This document shows positions 8,708-17,061 of a stretch of 64,000 bases of DNA, in pieces. How positions within the stretch are numbered: position 1 is the first letter of the stretch; each line of letters starts with the position of its first letter. The notes below the pieces were generated by a model. It was not told the origin of the DNA. It saw only the letters and a program-made list of their open reading frames with translations, and made no database searches. The translations under genes were made by a program, and so were the position numbers. Source of the stretch: Mycolicibacterium neworleansense (GTDB taxonomy: Bacteria; Actinomycetota; Actinomycetes; Mycobacteriales; Mycobacteriaceae); assembly GCF_001245615.1 (NCBI RefSeq), contig NZ_CWKH01000002.1:1178001-1242000 (forward strand), written 5' to 3'.

Positions 8708-9148
8708 GTGACCGCCACCTCATCTAACCCGTTCGATCCGCGCGACCTGCTGGCCGAGGCCCGGTTGGGCGTGTTGGCCACGATCAAGGCCTCCGGTGTG
8801 CCGCAGCTGTCACCGGTGACGCCGTTCTACGACCGGGCCGCAGACGTCATCTACGTCTCGATGACCGAGGGACGGGCCAAGACGGTCAACCTGCGTCGCG
8901 ATCCGCGCGCGGCGCTGGAGGTGACCAGTGCCGACGGCTGGGCGTGGGCCACCGCCGAAGGGACGGTGACGTTGACCGGACCCGGTACCGATCCGCACGG
9001 GCCCGAGGTCGAGGCGCTGGTCGACTACTACCGCAGCGCGGCCGGGGAGCACCCCGACTGGGACGAGTACCGGTCGGTGATGGTCTCCGACCGCCGGGTG
9101 CTGATGACGCTGACGGTCGAGCGGGTGTACGGGGAGAGACTGCGCTGA
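8708..9148 (+). CDS. PPOX-class F420-dependent enzyme
   Basis: Split beta-barrel flavin/F420 reductase family protein of 146 aa. ARLGVLATIKASGVPQLSPV followed by VYVSMTEGRAKTVNLRRDPR-type residues is the F420-binding PPOX pattern; the C-terminus has DEYRSVMVSDRRVLMTLTVERVYG. GTG 8708 is chosen; a TTG at 8696 is the alternative. It is divergent from the carboxylase gene with about 50 bp between. The substrate is unknown. Confidence 0.8.
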   Translation: MTATSSNPFDPRDLLAEARLGVLATIKASGVPQLSPVTPFYDRAADVIYVSMTEGRAKTVNLRRDPRAALEVTSADGWAWATAEGTVTLTGPGTDPHGPEVEALVDYYRSAAGEHPDWDEYRSVMVSDRRVLMTLTVERVYGERLR

Positions 9149-9161
9149 CTCAGCTTCCCGC

Positions 9162-10397
9162 TCAGCCGATCGGGATCTCGGCCGAGATCCGGTTCAGCAC
9201 AGCGGGGTAGCGGTTGGCCTCCCGCTGGGCCCCCGGCTTTCCACTGCTCACGATCGCGGCCGACAGGCTGCGCTGCGGGTCGGCCCACACCGCGATGTCG
9301 ACCAGCCCGGTGTGCCCGAACGCCGCCGGGGTGTTGCGCCCGAACGGCCCGAACCGCTTCCCGCCGAGCATGTACCCGGTGCCCCAGCGCATCGGCTTGA
9401 GCCCGGTCGCCACGTCCGGGCGCATGCGGCGGCACGGCGTCGTCGCGGCCCGCAGCGTTTCCGGCTTCATGATCCGCACCCCGTCGAGTTCGCCGCCCCG
9501 GCGCAGGATCTCGGCGAACCGCGACAGTTCGTCGGCGTTGGAGACGGTGGTCGACGACGGGATGACACTGGTCAGGAACAGTGGGGTGTTGCTGAGCGGG
9601 ATGATGCGGTCCGGCGTCCCGCCGACCGCGGCCCGGAATGCCGCGGCGATCGGTGGCGGCAGCGGCTTGCCGGTGACGTGGCTGGGCGCGACCAGCGGAA
9701 CCTCTTCCGGGGCAACGCCGTAATTGGTCCATCGGAAACCCAGCGGGTCGAGAATCTCGGTGGCCAGGATGTCGCGGATGTTGCGGCCGGTGGCAGCCGA
9801 GACGATTTCACGGACCAGCGGGCCCCAGGTCAGCCCGTGGTAGATGTGCACCAGACCCGGTCGGTACACCGGTTTGAGCAGGGCCAGTTGCTCCCGGGTG
9901 TACTCGCTGTCGTCTACGCGGGTGACGTCCGGACGCGGTCCGGTGTGAATCGGCACGCCGGCGCTGTGGGTGATCACGTGCCGGATCGTGGTGCGGTCCT
10001 TGCCGTGGCTGGTGTAGTTGGGCAGGTAGTCGCACACGCGGTCGTCGAGGGAGAAGTGCCCCTGCTCGACGAGCATGTGCACCACCGTCGTGCTGATCGC
10101 CTTGGCCGCCGAGTAGACGCAGAACGGGGTACCGGTGGTGACGGGAATCTTCTCGGCATCCGGCGCATCGGTCGGGCCGTTGCCCCAGCCGTGCCCGATC
10201 GCGCGGTTCAACACGGTTTTTCCGTTGCGCCGTAAGCAGACCTGAATGGCGGGGTGCATGCCGGAGCCGTACCAGTACCGTACCGATTCCCAGATCCGCT
10301 CGACGGCGCCCGGGTCGATCTCCGAGTGATCCTCCTCGCCGATGTCGGTGACCGAGTCCAGGTCGGAGGGGAGGGCGATCTTGCCGTCGTGGCTCAT
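9162..10397 (-). CDS. serine hydrolase, beta-lactamase/esterase (class C-like) family
   Basis: Penicillin-binding-protein-like serine hydrolase of 411 aa. The catalytic S-x-x-K is S96-A-A-K99 (YSAAKAIS), the Y-x-N position is Y185-H-G, and the KTG-equivalent is the HTG of [12 protein letters not shown] near the C-terminus. This pattern is common in EstB/LipL-type esterases rather than true beta-lactamases. No signal peptide is seen, so it is probably cytoplasmic. Its start overlaps the stop of the upstream nitrobindin-like gene by 4 bp (ATGA), giving a two-gene operon. Confidence 0.85.
   Translation of the reverse strand: MSHDGKIALPSDLDSVTDIGEEDHSEIDPGAVERIWESVRYWYGSGMHPAIQVCLRRNGKTVLNRAIGHGWGNGPTDAPDAEKIPVTTGTPFCVYSAAKAISTTVVHMLVEQGHFSLDDRVCDYLPNYTSHGKDRTTIRHVITHSAGVPIHTGPRPDVTRVDDSEYTREQLALLKPVYRPGLVHIYHGLTWGPLVREIVSAATGRNIRDILATEILDPLGFRWTNYGVAPEEVPLVAPSHVTGKPLPPPIAAAFRAAVGGTPDRIIPLSNTPLFLTSVIPSSTTVSNADELSRFAEILRRGGELDGVRIMKPETLRAATTPCRRMRPDVATGLKPMRWGTGYMLGGKRFGPFGRNTPAAFGHTGLVDIAVWADPQRSLSAAIVSSGKPGAQREANRYPAVLNRISAEIPIG
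9173..9190. terminator. 18-bp palindrome near convergent stops
   Basis: GGATCTCGG-CCGAGATCC, a perfect palindrome able to form a 7-bp stem with a GGCC loop. It begins 25 nt after the PPOX stop (9148) and lies inside the last codons of the convergent hydrolase. It could end PPOX transcription; there is no T-run. Confidence 0.3.
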
Positions 10398-10879
10398 GCG
10401 GTCTTCCTGGTCAGGGTGGCGGAAAGGTGGTGTTGCAGCGGCTGTCCGACTGCGCCCATCCGCAGGCTGTACGTCAGCTGATCACCGTCGACGTGGATGG
10501 AACGTGACAGTGCCGCAACATTTTTGGCGGATGCGGTCAGGCCTATGGCGGTCGCGGTCAGCTCCAGGTCGATGCGTCCGTCGACGACGCGTACCGTGCC
10601 CTCCTGGATCTCGGTGATGCCGGTCGGATGGGCGAGCACCCACTCGGCCCGGCCCGGCTCCGGGACCCGCAGATATCCGGTCTCGGCGTGCAGCGGCCGG
10701 CCGTCGTCGCGCGCTTTCGTGCGCTGGCTGTAGGCCAGGAACGGCTTGCCGACGTGGCCGAAGGTGATCTCCTCGAGGTACTCGAACGACTCGATCGTCG
10801 GGTACTCACCGGCGCCGGGACCGGCCCAGGTGCCGAGCAGCGGGGCCAGCACGGTCAGGTTCGGGTGGAGATCGGGCAC
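10394..10879 (-). CDS. FABP-like / nitrobindin-type haem-binding protein
   Basis: Beta-barrel protein of 161 aa related to the mycobacterial nitrobindins (Rv2717c type, peroxynitrite isomerase). The N-terminal signature [14 protein letters not shown] and the following [15 protein letters not shown] and ETGYLRV segments match the family; an [15 protein letters not shown] stretch precedes the C-terminal strands. In the family, haem sits in the barrel, with a histidine ligand. GTG 10879 has TACCCT 6 nt upstream, suggesting a leaderless start. It is translationally coupled to the serine hydrolase. Confidence 0.8.
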   Translation of the reverse strand: MPDLHPNLTVLAPLLGTWAGPGAGEYPTIESFEYLEEITFGHVGKPFLAYSQRTKARDDGRPLHAETGYLRVPEPGRAEWVLAHPTGITEIQEGTVRVVDGRIDLELTATAIGLTASAKNVAALSRSIHVDGDQLTYSLRMGAVGQPLQHHLSATLTRKTA

Positions 10880-10885
10880 ACCGAC

Positions 10886-10891
10886 AGGGTA
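10886..10891 (-). promoter_or_regulatory. -10 box of leaderless nitrobindin-like gene
   Basis: TACCCT with a 6-nt spacer to GTG at 10879 on the minus strand. Confidence 0.4.
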
Positions 10892-10900
10892 CGGCCCTGG

Positions 10901-11536
10901 TCAGCCCCCGGTGTAGGCCGCGGCGGTGCGATCCGCCGCGGCACGCGCCTGGGCCGGATCCTCACCAGCTGCCACGTCGGCCTGGTACCAGAGTTCGCTC
11001 GCCGAGGTCATGAACGCGCGGCCCTCCTCGCCGGCCGCCCAGGCCGCGCCCTCTTCCGGGGTGATGCGCTCACCGCTACCGAGGTAACCGGCGAGGCCGA
11101 GAAGCCCGGAGTCCCAACCGACTCCGACCGCCCCCGGTCCGAACTGCTGCCAGAACTCATCGTCGTCGCCGGAGTGCATGATGTGGTCGAGCGTGAAGGT
11201 GGCCCGACTCTCGCCGGCCTCGGTGATGGTGACCTCGACCCAGCTGGTGGCGCCCATGGACTCCCACGTCGTCGTGAACGACCGCGGCGGGTCACACATC
11301 AGGACCTCGCCCGAGGCGTTGCCTTCCAGCTGGAAACGGCCGCCCACCTGCAGGTCGCCGGTGATCGGCAGGAACCAGCGGGGGATCCGCTCCAGGCTGG
11401 TGCAGGCATCCCACAGATCGGCGGCATCGGTGTCGTAGGTCTGGCTGACGCTCACGACGCGGGCCTCGCGGGCTTCGAAGGTCTTGCGGCCCACACTGCG
11501 GCGCACGGCGTTGAGCTGGTGCTGGACGTCGATCAT
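10901..11536 (-). CDS. SRPBCC (AHSA1-type) domain protein
   Basis: Protein of 211 aa with a START/AHSA1 fold: SVSQTYDTDAADLWDACTSL near the N-terminus, PRWFLPITGDLQVGGRF, then GEVLMCDPPRSFTTTWE and WVEVTITEAG strands. ATG 11536 has AAGGAG 8 nt upstream and overlaps the ArsR stop (ATGA). ArsR-SRPBCC pairs of this kind are common in Actinobacteria; the SRPBCC protein probably binds a hydrophobic ligand, but which one is unknown. The C-terminal ~60 residues are an extra helical region. Confidence 0.85.
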   Translation of the reverse strand: MIDVQHQLNAVRRSVGRKTFEAREARVVSVSQTYDTDAADLWDACTSLERIPRWFLPITGDLQVGGRFQLEGNASGEVLMCDPPRSFTTTWESMGATSWVEVTITEAGESRATFTLDHIMHSGDDDEFWQQFGPGAVGVGWDSGLLGLAGYLGSGERITPEEGAAWAAGEEGRAFMTSASELWYQADVAAGEDPAQARAAADRTAAAYTGG

Positions 11537-11886
11537 GGGGAGGTCTCCTTGTTCGTGGTTCTTCTTCGTTCCCGTTTGCCGCGTGCGATCTCGGTCGCCA
11601 GCGCATCCAGGTGCGGCGTCCAGTTGCGCCGGAACCGTTCCAGCCACTGGTCGACCTCACGCAACGGTGCGGTGTCGACGCTGTAGAGCCGACGCGTGCC
11701 TTCTGCCCGGACGCTCGCGAAACCGTTGTCCCGCAACACCTTGAGGTGCTGCGACACCGCAGGCTGGCTGATCTCGAACTCGGCGCGGATCACTTCGGTG
11801 ATGGCGCCGGACGACATCTCTCCGGCCTGGATGAGCTCCAGGATCCGCCTGCGCACCGGATCTCCGAGGATGTCGAAGGCGTGCAC
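11533..11886 (-). CDS. ArsR family regulator
   Basis: Winged-HTH repressor of 117 aa (FDILGDPVRRRILELIQAG, ISQPAVSQHLKVLRDNG, LYSVDTAPLREVDQWL). It lacks the CxC metal site of classic ArsR proteins, so the signal is probably not a metal. It is first in an operon with the SRPBCC gene and has a perfect palindrome just upstream of its start. Confidence 0.9.
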   Translation of the reverse strand: MHAFDILGDPVRRRILELIQAGEMSSGAITEVIRAEFEISQPAVSQHLKVLRDNGFASVRAEGTRRLYSVDTAPLREVDQWLERFRRNWTPHLDALATEIARGKRERRRTTNKETSP

Positions 11887-11907
11887 AGGTCCAGATTAAA
11901 AGCTTGT

Positions 11908-11919
11908 ACTTATATAAGT
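11908..11919. promoter_or_regulatory. candidate ArsR operator
   Basis: Perfect 12-bp palindrome ACTTATATAAGT, 22 bp upstream of the ArsR start, flanked by imperfect AGCTTG / CAAGGCT arms. It is an AT-rich island in GC-rich DNA. It probably covers the promoter and mediates autoregulation. Confidence 0.55.
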
Positions 11920-11924
11920 CAAGG

Positions 11925-12572
11925 CTAATGAGCGATGATCATGGCCTGGGCCGTGGGCTCATCCAGCTGCGCCTGACGCGCCCGCTTGGTGGTGGAGTAC
12001 ACGGTGAATCCCGACGCTTCCAGGGCCGCGCACACCATGGCGATGTCGTGACGCAGGAACGTCAGCGCCACGTCGCGGCCGAAGGCGTGGTCGTAGACCC
12101 CGGGCGGACCGTCGGTCTGGAAACCCAGCAGCAACCACCCCGGATCGGTCAGGACCCGCCGGTACTCGGCGAACAGGTCCGGCAGTGCCTCGGCGGGTGT
12201 ATGGATGATCGAGTACCAGGCACACACCCCACCGAAGGTGCCCGCGTCATACGGCAGGTCGAACATGTCCGCGGTCCGGAACCTCAACTCCGGCCACCGC
12301 TGCGTGGCGATGGCAACCATTGCGCCAGACCCATCGATGCCCTCGGCGCACAGTCCGGACGCAGCGAGTTCGGCCGCAGCCTCACCGGGCCCGCACCCCA
12401 CGTCGAGAACGGAACTGCCGCCGGACCGCTGCACCAGCTCGGCGAAGGAACGAAGGACCGCGCGATCGAACGGCCGGTCATCGAATTCGCCGCCAAAGGC
12501 CCGGGCGTACCCGCCAGCGATCAATTCGTACTGCTCATATGCCCGGCCGCCCACCGCGCCAACTCTAGGCAT
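11925..12572 (-). CDS. class I SAM-dependent methyltransferase
   Basis: Methyltransferase of 215 aa from ATG 12572 (MPRVGAVGG). Motif I is VLDVGCGPGEAA, the acidic loop is AEGIDGSGAMV, and the post-II/III segments are FGGVCAWYSIIH and YRRVLTDPGWLLLGFQ. The type is type-11, and the substrate is unknown. An upstream frame extension to 12605 would overlap the divergent membrane gene and is less likely. It stops 5 nt before the ArsR operator. Confidence 0.82.
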   Translation of the reverse strand: MPRVGAVGGRAYEQYELIAGGYARAFGGEFDDRPFDRAVLRSFAELVQRSGGSSVLDVGCGPGEAAAELAASGLCAEGIDGSGAMVAIATQRWPELRFRTADMFDLPYDAGTFGGVCAWYSIIHTPAEALPDLFAEYRRVLTDPGWLLLGFQTDGPPGVYDHAFGRDVALTFLRHDIAMVCAALEASGFTVYSTTKRARQAQLDEPTAQAMIIAH

Positions 12573-12575
12573 CCG

Positions 12576-12581
12576 TAAGAT
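12576..12581 (+). promoter_or_regulatory. -10 box of leaderless membrane-protein operon
   Basis: TAAGAT with a 7-nt spacer to the GTG at 12589: a strong leaderless promoter pattern heading the PepSY/copper-chaperone/peroxidase gene group. Confidence 0.5.
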
Positions 12582-12588
12582 TCCGCAG

Positions 12589-13131
12589 GTGAGCACGTCC
12601 GCCAAGCACGCCGCGCGCCTGCGCGGCGCTCTGGTGGGTGCGTGCTCGGCGCTGACCGCAACGCTCGCTCACACCGCGGCCGGCGGAACGGCCCCGACGA
12701 GCAGCCCGCTGATCGTGCTGCTGCTGTTGTGCGCGGCACTCGGCGCCGCCGTCGGCGGGTTCAATCCCCAGGCGCGCTGGGCCAAGACCGGTCTACTGAT
12801 CACCGGGCTCGGCGCGGGCCAGCTCCTCGGCCACTTCGCCCTGGCGATGTCCGGCGGGCACCATCATGCGGATTCTCTGCTGACCGCGCCCATGGTCGGT
12901 CTGCATGCTGCCGCGGCGGTGGGCCTCGGCCTGTTGATCGGCATGGCCGAGTACCTCTTCGTGGTCTGCGCTTCGGTGCTGTCGTGGTTTCGGATCTTTG
13001 CCGCCGCCCGGATCAACCCGTTGGTCCGTGAGGTCTGGCGGCCCTCGAATGTGGTTGTGGCCCGGCCTGTTCTGCTGCATGCCGGGCTGGGCATGCGGGC
13101 ACCGCCTGCGCTGCCCGGCATGGGCTTCTGA
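12589..13131 (+). CDS. polytopic membrane protein with His-rich loop
   Basis: Membrane protein of 180 aa, family not recognised. About four hydrophobic helices (residues ~13-30, 40-57, 66-86, 103-131) are visible, with a G-G-H-H-H-A-D-S loop at ~88-95 between helices 3 and 4 and a Pro/Gly tail. It precedes PepSY, PCu(A)C and Dyp-peroxidase genes, so a role in metal (copper or iron) handling at the membrane is a fair inference. GTG 12589 is placed by the upstream TAAGAT box. Confidence 0.65.
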   Translation: MSTSAKHAARLRGALVGACSALTATLAHTAAGGTAPTSSPLIVLLLLCAALGAAVGGFNPQARWAKTGLLITGLGAGQLLGHFALAMSGGHHHADSLLTAPMVGLHAAAAVGLGLLIGMAEYLFVVCASVLSWFRIFAAARINPLVREVWRPSNVVVARPVLLHAGLGMRAPPALPGMGF

Positions 13132-13243
13132 CGCCCACTCCTACACCTGCGCCCGTCGACGACCGGGCCGTTTTCCCTTTGCGGAACTCATGAGCGCGCT
13201 CGTACGCGCACGTTTGCACAGTCTTTTACGCGAAAGCACCTCC

Positions 13244-14635
13244 ATGACCACGACGCCCGACGACCAATTGCGCGAGGAATCACCTCCAACGGTCAAACCC
13301 CGCTCCATCCGCCGCCTTCTGGTGCGCCTGCACTTCTACGCCGGCGTATTCGTCGGCCCGTTCATCCTCATCGCAGCCATCACCGGCCTCCTCTATGCAC
13401 TGATTCCGCAGATCGACACGTTCGTCCACCGGCATGAGCTGACCGTCGAGCACGTCGGGGCCGAGCGGCTTCCGCTGGCCGAGCAGATCGCCGCGGCCCG
13501 CCACGCTCATCCCGAGGGAACGGTGGAGAGCATCCGGCCCCCCGTCGGGGCCGACGAGACCACCCAGATCCGGCTCCTGGTGGGTCCGGAGTTCAAGGAC
13601 ATTCCGCCGGACTACTCGCGCACGGTGTTCGTCGACCCCTACACCGGTGAGGTGCGTGGGGCGCTGACCACCTACGGGCAGTGGATGCCGGTGCGGGCCT
13701 GGTTCGACGAGCTACACCGCAACCTGCACCTCGGGGCGTTCGGCCGCAACTACAGCGAGCTGGCCGCCAGCTGGATGTGGGTGATCGCCCTGGCCGGGCT
13801 GGCCCTGTGGGTGATGCGGCGCCGGGAGAACCGCGCGATGCGTGACCTGGTCCTGCCGGACCGCACGGCCACCGGGCGGCGGCGCACGCTGTCCTGGCAC
13901 GGTGCGGTGGGGGTGTGGACCGTGGCGATCCTGTTGGCGTTGTCGGTGTCGGGTATCACCTGGTCGCGTTACGCGGGAGAGACGGTCAACAGTATTCAGG
14001 CACAGCTGAACACCACGGCTCCCGGCGTCGACACCGCGCTGTCGGCCGCGCACCACGGCCAACACGCCGGCCACGGTGGCCCGTCGGAGGTGCGCGGCGC
14101 CGACACCGTGCTACGCACCGCCGAGCAGGCCGGGCTGCGCGGCCCGATGTGGATGTACCCGCCGACCGAAGCCGGCCAGGCCTGGAAAGTAGCTGAACGC
14201 AAACGTGATTGGCCCACCCGTGCCGATGAGATCGCGGTCGACGCCGATTCCGGGGCGGTGACCGATCGGGTGAACTTCGCGCAGTGGCCGCTGCTGGCCA
14301 AGCTCACCGACTGGACGATCGATGCGCACATGGGCCTGCTGTTCGGTGTCGCCAACCAGATCGTTCTGGCGCTCACCATGATCGGGCTGATCACCGTCAT
14401 CGTGCGCGGTTACCGGATGTGGTGGCAGCGCAGGCCCACCCGGGGCTCGGACTGGGCGGTGGGCCGGCCACCGCTGCGGGGAACCCTGCGCCAGTTGCCG
14501 CCCTGGGCCGCCGTGGCCGTTGTCCTTGTCGCGGCCGTCGTCGGCTGGGCCCTGCCGTTGTTCGGGTTGAGCCTGCTGGGTTTCCTGCTGGTCGATGTCG
14601 CCGTGGCGTGGTGGAAAGGAAGATCAAATGTCTAG
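13244..14635 (+). CDS. PepSY-associated transmembrane protein
   Basis: PepSY_TM-family protein of 463 aa. Helix 1 follows the family motif R-L-H-F-Y-A-G (residues 28-34); a first external domain holds PTYTG-like FVDPYTGEVRG; LHRNLHLG precedes helix 2; then SWHGAVGVWTV, a His-rich stretch (AAHHGQHAGHGG), a second PepSY-like domain, and helices at HMGLLFGVANQ and the C-terminus. Such proteins often act in ferric or cupric reduction or siderophore/metal uptake. The start is ATG 13244 (weak GAAAG site); ATG 13190 is in frame too. It overlaps the next gene by 8 bp. Confidence 0.82.
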   Translation: MTTTPDDQLREESPPTVKPRSIRRLLVRLHFYAGVFVGPFILIAAITGLLYALIPQIDTFVHRHELTVEHVGAERLPLAEQIAAARHAHPEGTVESIRPPVGADETTQIRLLVGPEFKDIPPDYSRTVFVDPYTGEVRGALTTYGQWMPVRAWFDELHRNLHLGAFGRNYSELAASWMWVIALAGLALWVMRRRENRAMRDLVLPDRTATGRRRTLSWHGAVGVWTVAILLALSVSGITWSRYAGETVNSIQAQLNTTAPGVDTALSAAHHGQHAGHGGPSEVRGADTVLRTAEQAGLRGPMWMYPPTEAGQAWKVAERKRDWPTRADEIAVDADSGAVTDRVNFAQWPLLAKLTDWTIDAHMGLLFGVANQIVLALTMIGLITVIVRGYRMWWQRRPTRGSDWAVGRPPLRGTLRQLPPWAAVAVVLVAAVVGWALPLFGLSLLGFLLVDVAVAWWKGRSNV

Positions 14636-15134
14636 GGTTGCAGCTGTTCTGACGGCGACCGCGCTGACCGTGGCGGTCGGGTTGGCCGCCTGCACCGAGA
14701 GTCATCACGACGAGAAGATGGCCGAGACGGTGCAGGTGAGTGAGCAGTGGGCCAGTGCCGCCGACTCCGGTATGACCGCGGTCTTCGGAACCCTCGCCAA
14801 CACCGGGCATCACGACGTGCGCATCGTCTCGGCCACCTCGCCCGCCGCGGGCATGGTGGAACTGCACGAGGTCGTCGGCGACGGCGGCGGGTCGAAAACC
14901 ATGCGGCCCAAGGAAGGTGGTCTCACCATTGCGGCGGGCGGAAGCCACGAGCTGGCCCCCGGCGGCGATCACCTGATGTTGATGGACCTCAAGGAGCCCC
15001 TGCAACCCGGTGCCGACGTTCCGGTCTCGCTGGTGTTCGAGGACGGGTCATCGCTTCCGATGACCGCCCAGGTACGTGATTTCGCCGGCGGTAACGAGAA
15101 CTATCAGCCGTCGTCCCCACACGGACATGGCTGA
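14628..15134 (+). CDS. PCu(A)C copper chaperone lipoprotein
   Basis: Lipoprotein of 168 aa; the lipobox G-L-A-A-C puts the lipidated cysteine at C22. The PCu(A)C copper-binding pattern is present: H80, M92, H115 and M117, close to the family H-(x)10-M-(x)21-H-x-M. Both ends are His-rich (ESHHDE, SPHGHG). It would bind Cu(I) outside the membrane. ATG 14628 has an AAAGGA site; the gene overlaps PepSY by 8 bp and the Dyp peroxidase by 8 bp, so the three are translated as one unit. Confidence 0.88.
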   Translation: MSRVAAVLTATALTVAVGLAACTESHHDEKMAETVQVSEQWASAADSGMTAVFGTLANTGHHDVRIVSATSPAAGMVELHEVVGDGGGSKTMRPKEGGLTIAAGGSHELAPGGDHLMLMDLKEPLQPGADVPVSLVFEDGSSLPMTAQVRDFAGGNENYQPSSPHGHG

Positions 15135-16350
15135 TCCGTCCACCCGCCTGTCGGTCAACCGGCGGCGCCTGATCACCGGGGGCGCCGCCGCGCTGGCCGC
15201 CGGCGCAGTGCTCAGCGAGTCCGGCGCGGCCCATTCGGCCACTGTGCAACAGGGTTTCGGTGTCGATGTGGAACCCTTCTACGGATTACACCAGGGCGGG
15301 ATAACCACCGCGCCGCAGTCGCACGGGTTGTTCACAGCGTTCGATCTGACAGCTGGTGGCACGGCGGGCACGCGGCGCACCGAGCGGGAAACCGTCGCCG
15401 CGATCCTGCGGTTGTGGACGGCCGACGCGGCGAGGCTGACCCGGGGCGCGCCGGCGTTGGCCGACACCGAGCCCGAACTCGCCACCCGCCCAGCCAGATT
15501 GACCATCACGGTGGGCCTGGGAACCGGCCTGCTCGACCGCATCGGGCCGGCGAGGTCCCGGCCCCGGTCCGCCCGTGCGCTGCCGGTGTTCGACGTGGAC
15601 CGGCTCCAAGACAGGTGGTCCGGTGGTGATCTGCTGCTGCAGATCTGCGCCGACGATCCGGTGACCGTGGCCCACGCCAACCGGGTGCTGACCAAGAATG
15701 TCCGGTCGATGGCAACGCCGCGCTGGCGGCAGGCCGGATTCCGCAACGCGCGCGGCGCCGATGCGAGCGGCACCACTATGCGCAACCTGATGGGCCAGGT
15801 CGACGGCACCGCGAACCTGCCGGCGGCCGACTTCGACGACCTGGTCTGGATGTCCGGCGACGTGCACCCGGGTCTGGTCGGCGGGACGTTGATGGTCATC
15901 CGTCGGATCGCCATGCAGCTGGACACCTGGGATGAGCTGGACCGCCAGAGCAAGGAGTTCACCGTCGGCCGCACCCTGGATTCGGGCGCTCCGTTGACCG
16001 GCACCCGCGAGACCGACGAACCTGATTTCACCGCGACCCACCACGGCATTCCCGTCATTCCCGAGAATTCCCACGTGGCGCTGGCACACCATCGCGGTAC
16101 CAGGGAACGGTTCCTGCGCAGGCCCTACAACTACGACGATCCGCCGGAGCCGGGCCAGACGTCGAACACCGGATTGATCTTCGCGACCTTCCAGCGCGAT
16201 ATCGACGAGCAGTTCCTGCCGGTGCAGCGGCGTCTCGCCCAGTTCGACGCGCTCAATCAGTGGACGACCGCGATCGGCTCGGCGGTGTTCGTGGTGCCCG
16301 GCGGGGTGCGCACACCGAACGACTACCTGGGGCAAGAGTTGGTCGGCTGA
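15127..16350 (+). CDS. Dyp-type haem peroxidase, Tat-exported
   Basis: Dye-decolourising peroxidase of 407 aa. A twin-arginine signal (R12-R13-R14-L-I) with a hydrophobic stretch to ~residue 36 sends the folded, haem-loaded enzyme across the membrane. The GxxDG motif is G223-Q-V-D226-G227 with T228, the distal Asp; the likely proximal haem ligand is H316 in NSHVALAHH, and R331/R332 lies in the RRPYNY segment. The family resemblance is to EfeB-like enzymes, but no EfeU or EfeO is beside it; instead it is coupled to a copper chaperone gene. Confidence 0.88.
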   Translation: MADPSTRLSVNRRRLITGGAAALAAGAVLSESGAAHSATVQQGFGVDVEPFYGLHQGGITTAPQSHGLFTAFDLTAGGTAGTRRTERETVAAILRLWTADAARLTRGAPALADTEPELATRPARLTITVGLGTGLLDRIGPARSRPRSARALPVFDVDRLQDRWSGGDLLLQICADDPVTVAHANRVLTKNVRSMATPRWRQAGFRNARGADASGTTMRNLMGQVDGTANLPAADFDDLVWMSGDVHPGLVGGTLMVIRRIAMQLDTWDELDRQSKEFTVGRTLDSGAPLTGTRETDEPDFTATHHGIPVIPENSHVALAHHRGTRERFLRRPYNYDDPPEPGQTSNTGLIFATFQRDIDEQFLPVQRRLAQFDALNQWTTAIGSAVFVVPGGVRTPNDYLGQELVG

Positions 16351-16391
16351 TGCACTCCACAGAGCACAGATTGCTGATCTACTCTCGCGGT

Positions 16392-17060
16392 ATGACCGAT
16401 CACGACATAGCCGCGGCCCGGCGCGAAATTGCCGACGCTCTGCTCAACGCCCTCAACCGGCGCCACGAAGTGCTCGACGTGATCGTGGACGCCGACGATC
16501 GTCCGGCGGCCGTCGACGCGGTCGCCGGCTTGCTCGGCACCTCGCACGTCGCGGCCGAGGCCGTGGTGGGGTTGTCGTTCGCACAGATCACCAAGGATTC
16601 GCGAAAGGGGATCGCCGCCGAGCTCGACGACCTGAACAGCCAGCTCAGCTTCACCGTCTCCGAGCGGCCGGCGGCCTCGGGCGAATCTCTTGAGTTGCGG
16701 CCGTTCGCCGCCGATACCGACCGCGACATCTTCGTCGCCCGGACCACCGACGTGGGTGCCTCCGGCGACGGGTCGGGCGCCCCGGCAGCCGATGTCGACG
16801 ACGAGATCCGTGCGGCCCTGGGCCGGGTGGACGCCGAGGAGGCCGCCTGGTTCGTCGCACTGGAGGGCGAGGACAAGGTCGGAATGGTCTTCGGCGAACT
16901 GGCCCACGGCGAGGTCAACGTCCGGATCTGGATTCACCCCGACTTCCGCAAGCGCGGCTACGGAACCGCCGCCCTGCGTAAGTGCCGCTCAGAGATGGCG
17001 ACCTACTTCCCCGCCGTGCCGATGGTGGTGCGGGCTCCCGGAGCCGTCCCCGGCGCGTAA
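16392..17060 (+). CDS. GNAT acetyltransferase with GyrA-like N-terminal helices
   Basis: Protein of 222 aa in two parts. Residues ~10-78 (DALLNALNRRHEVLDVI through SFAQITKDSRKGIAAELDDL) read like the helical region of DNA gyrase/topoisomerase IV subunit A after the breakage-reunion domain, where the pattern is LL-AL-I-EVI followed by AI and L-LT-ER-KI-EL. Residues ~95-222 are a GNAT fold with motif A as P-D-F-R-K-R-G-Y-G-T-A-A-L. A DNA-gyrase-linked role (inhibitor decoy, topoisomerase contact) is only inference. ATG 16392 is chosen. Confidence 0.75.
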   Translation: MTDHDIAAARREIADALLNALNRRHEVLDVIVDADDRPAAVDAVAGLLGTSHVAAEAVVGLSFAQITKDSRKGIAAELDDLNSQLSFTVSERPAASGESLELRPFAADTDRDIFVARTTDVGASGDGSGAPAADVDDEIRAALGRVDAEEAAWFVALEGEDKVGMVFGELAHGEVNVRIWIHPDFRKRGYGTAALRKCRSEMATYFPAVPMVVRAPGAVPGA

Positions 17061-17061
17061 C

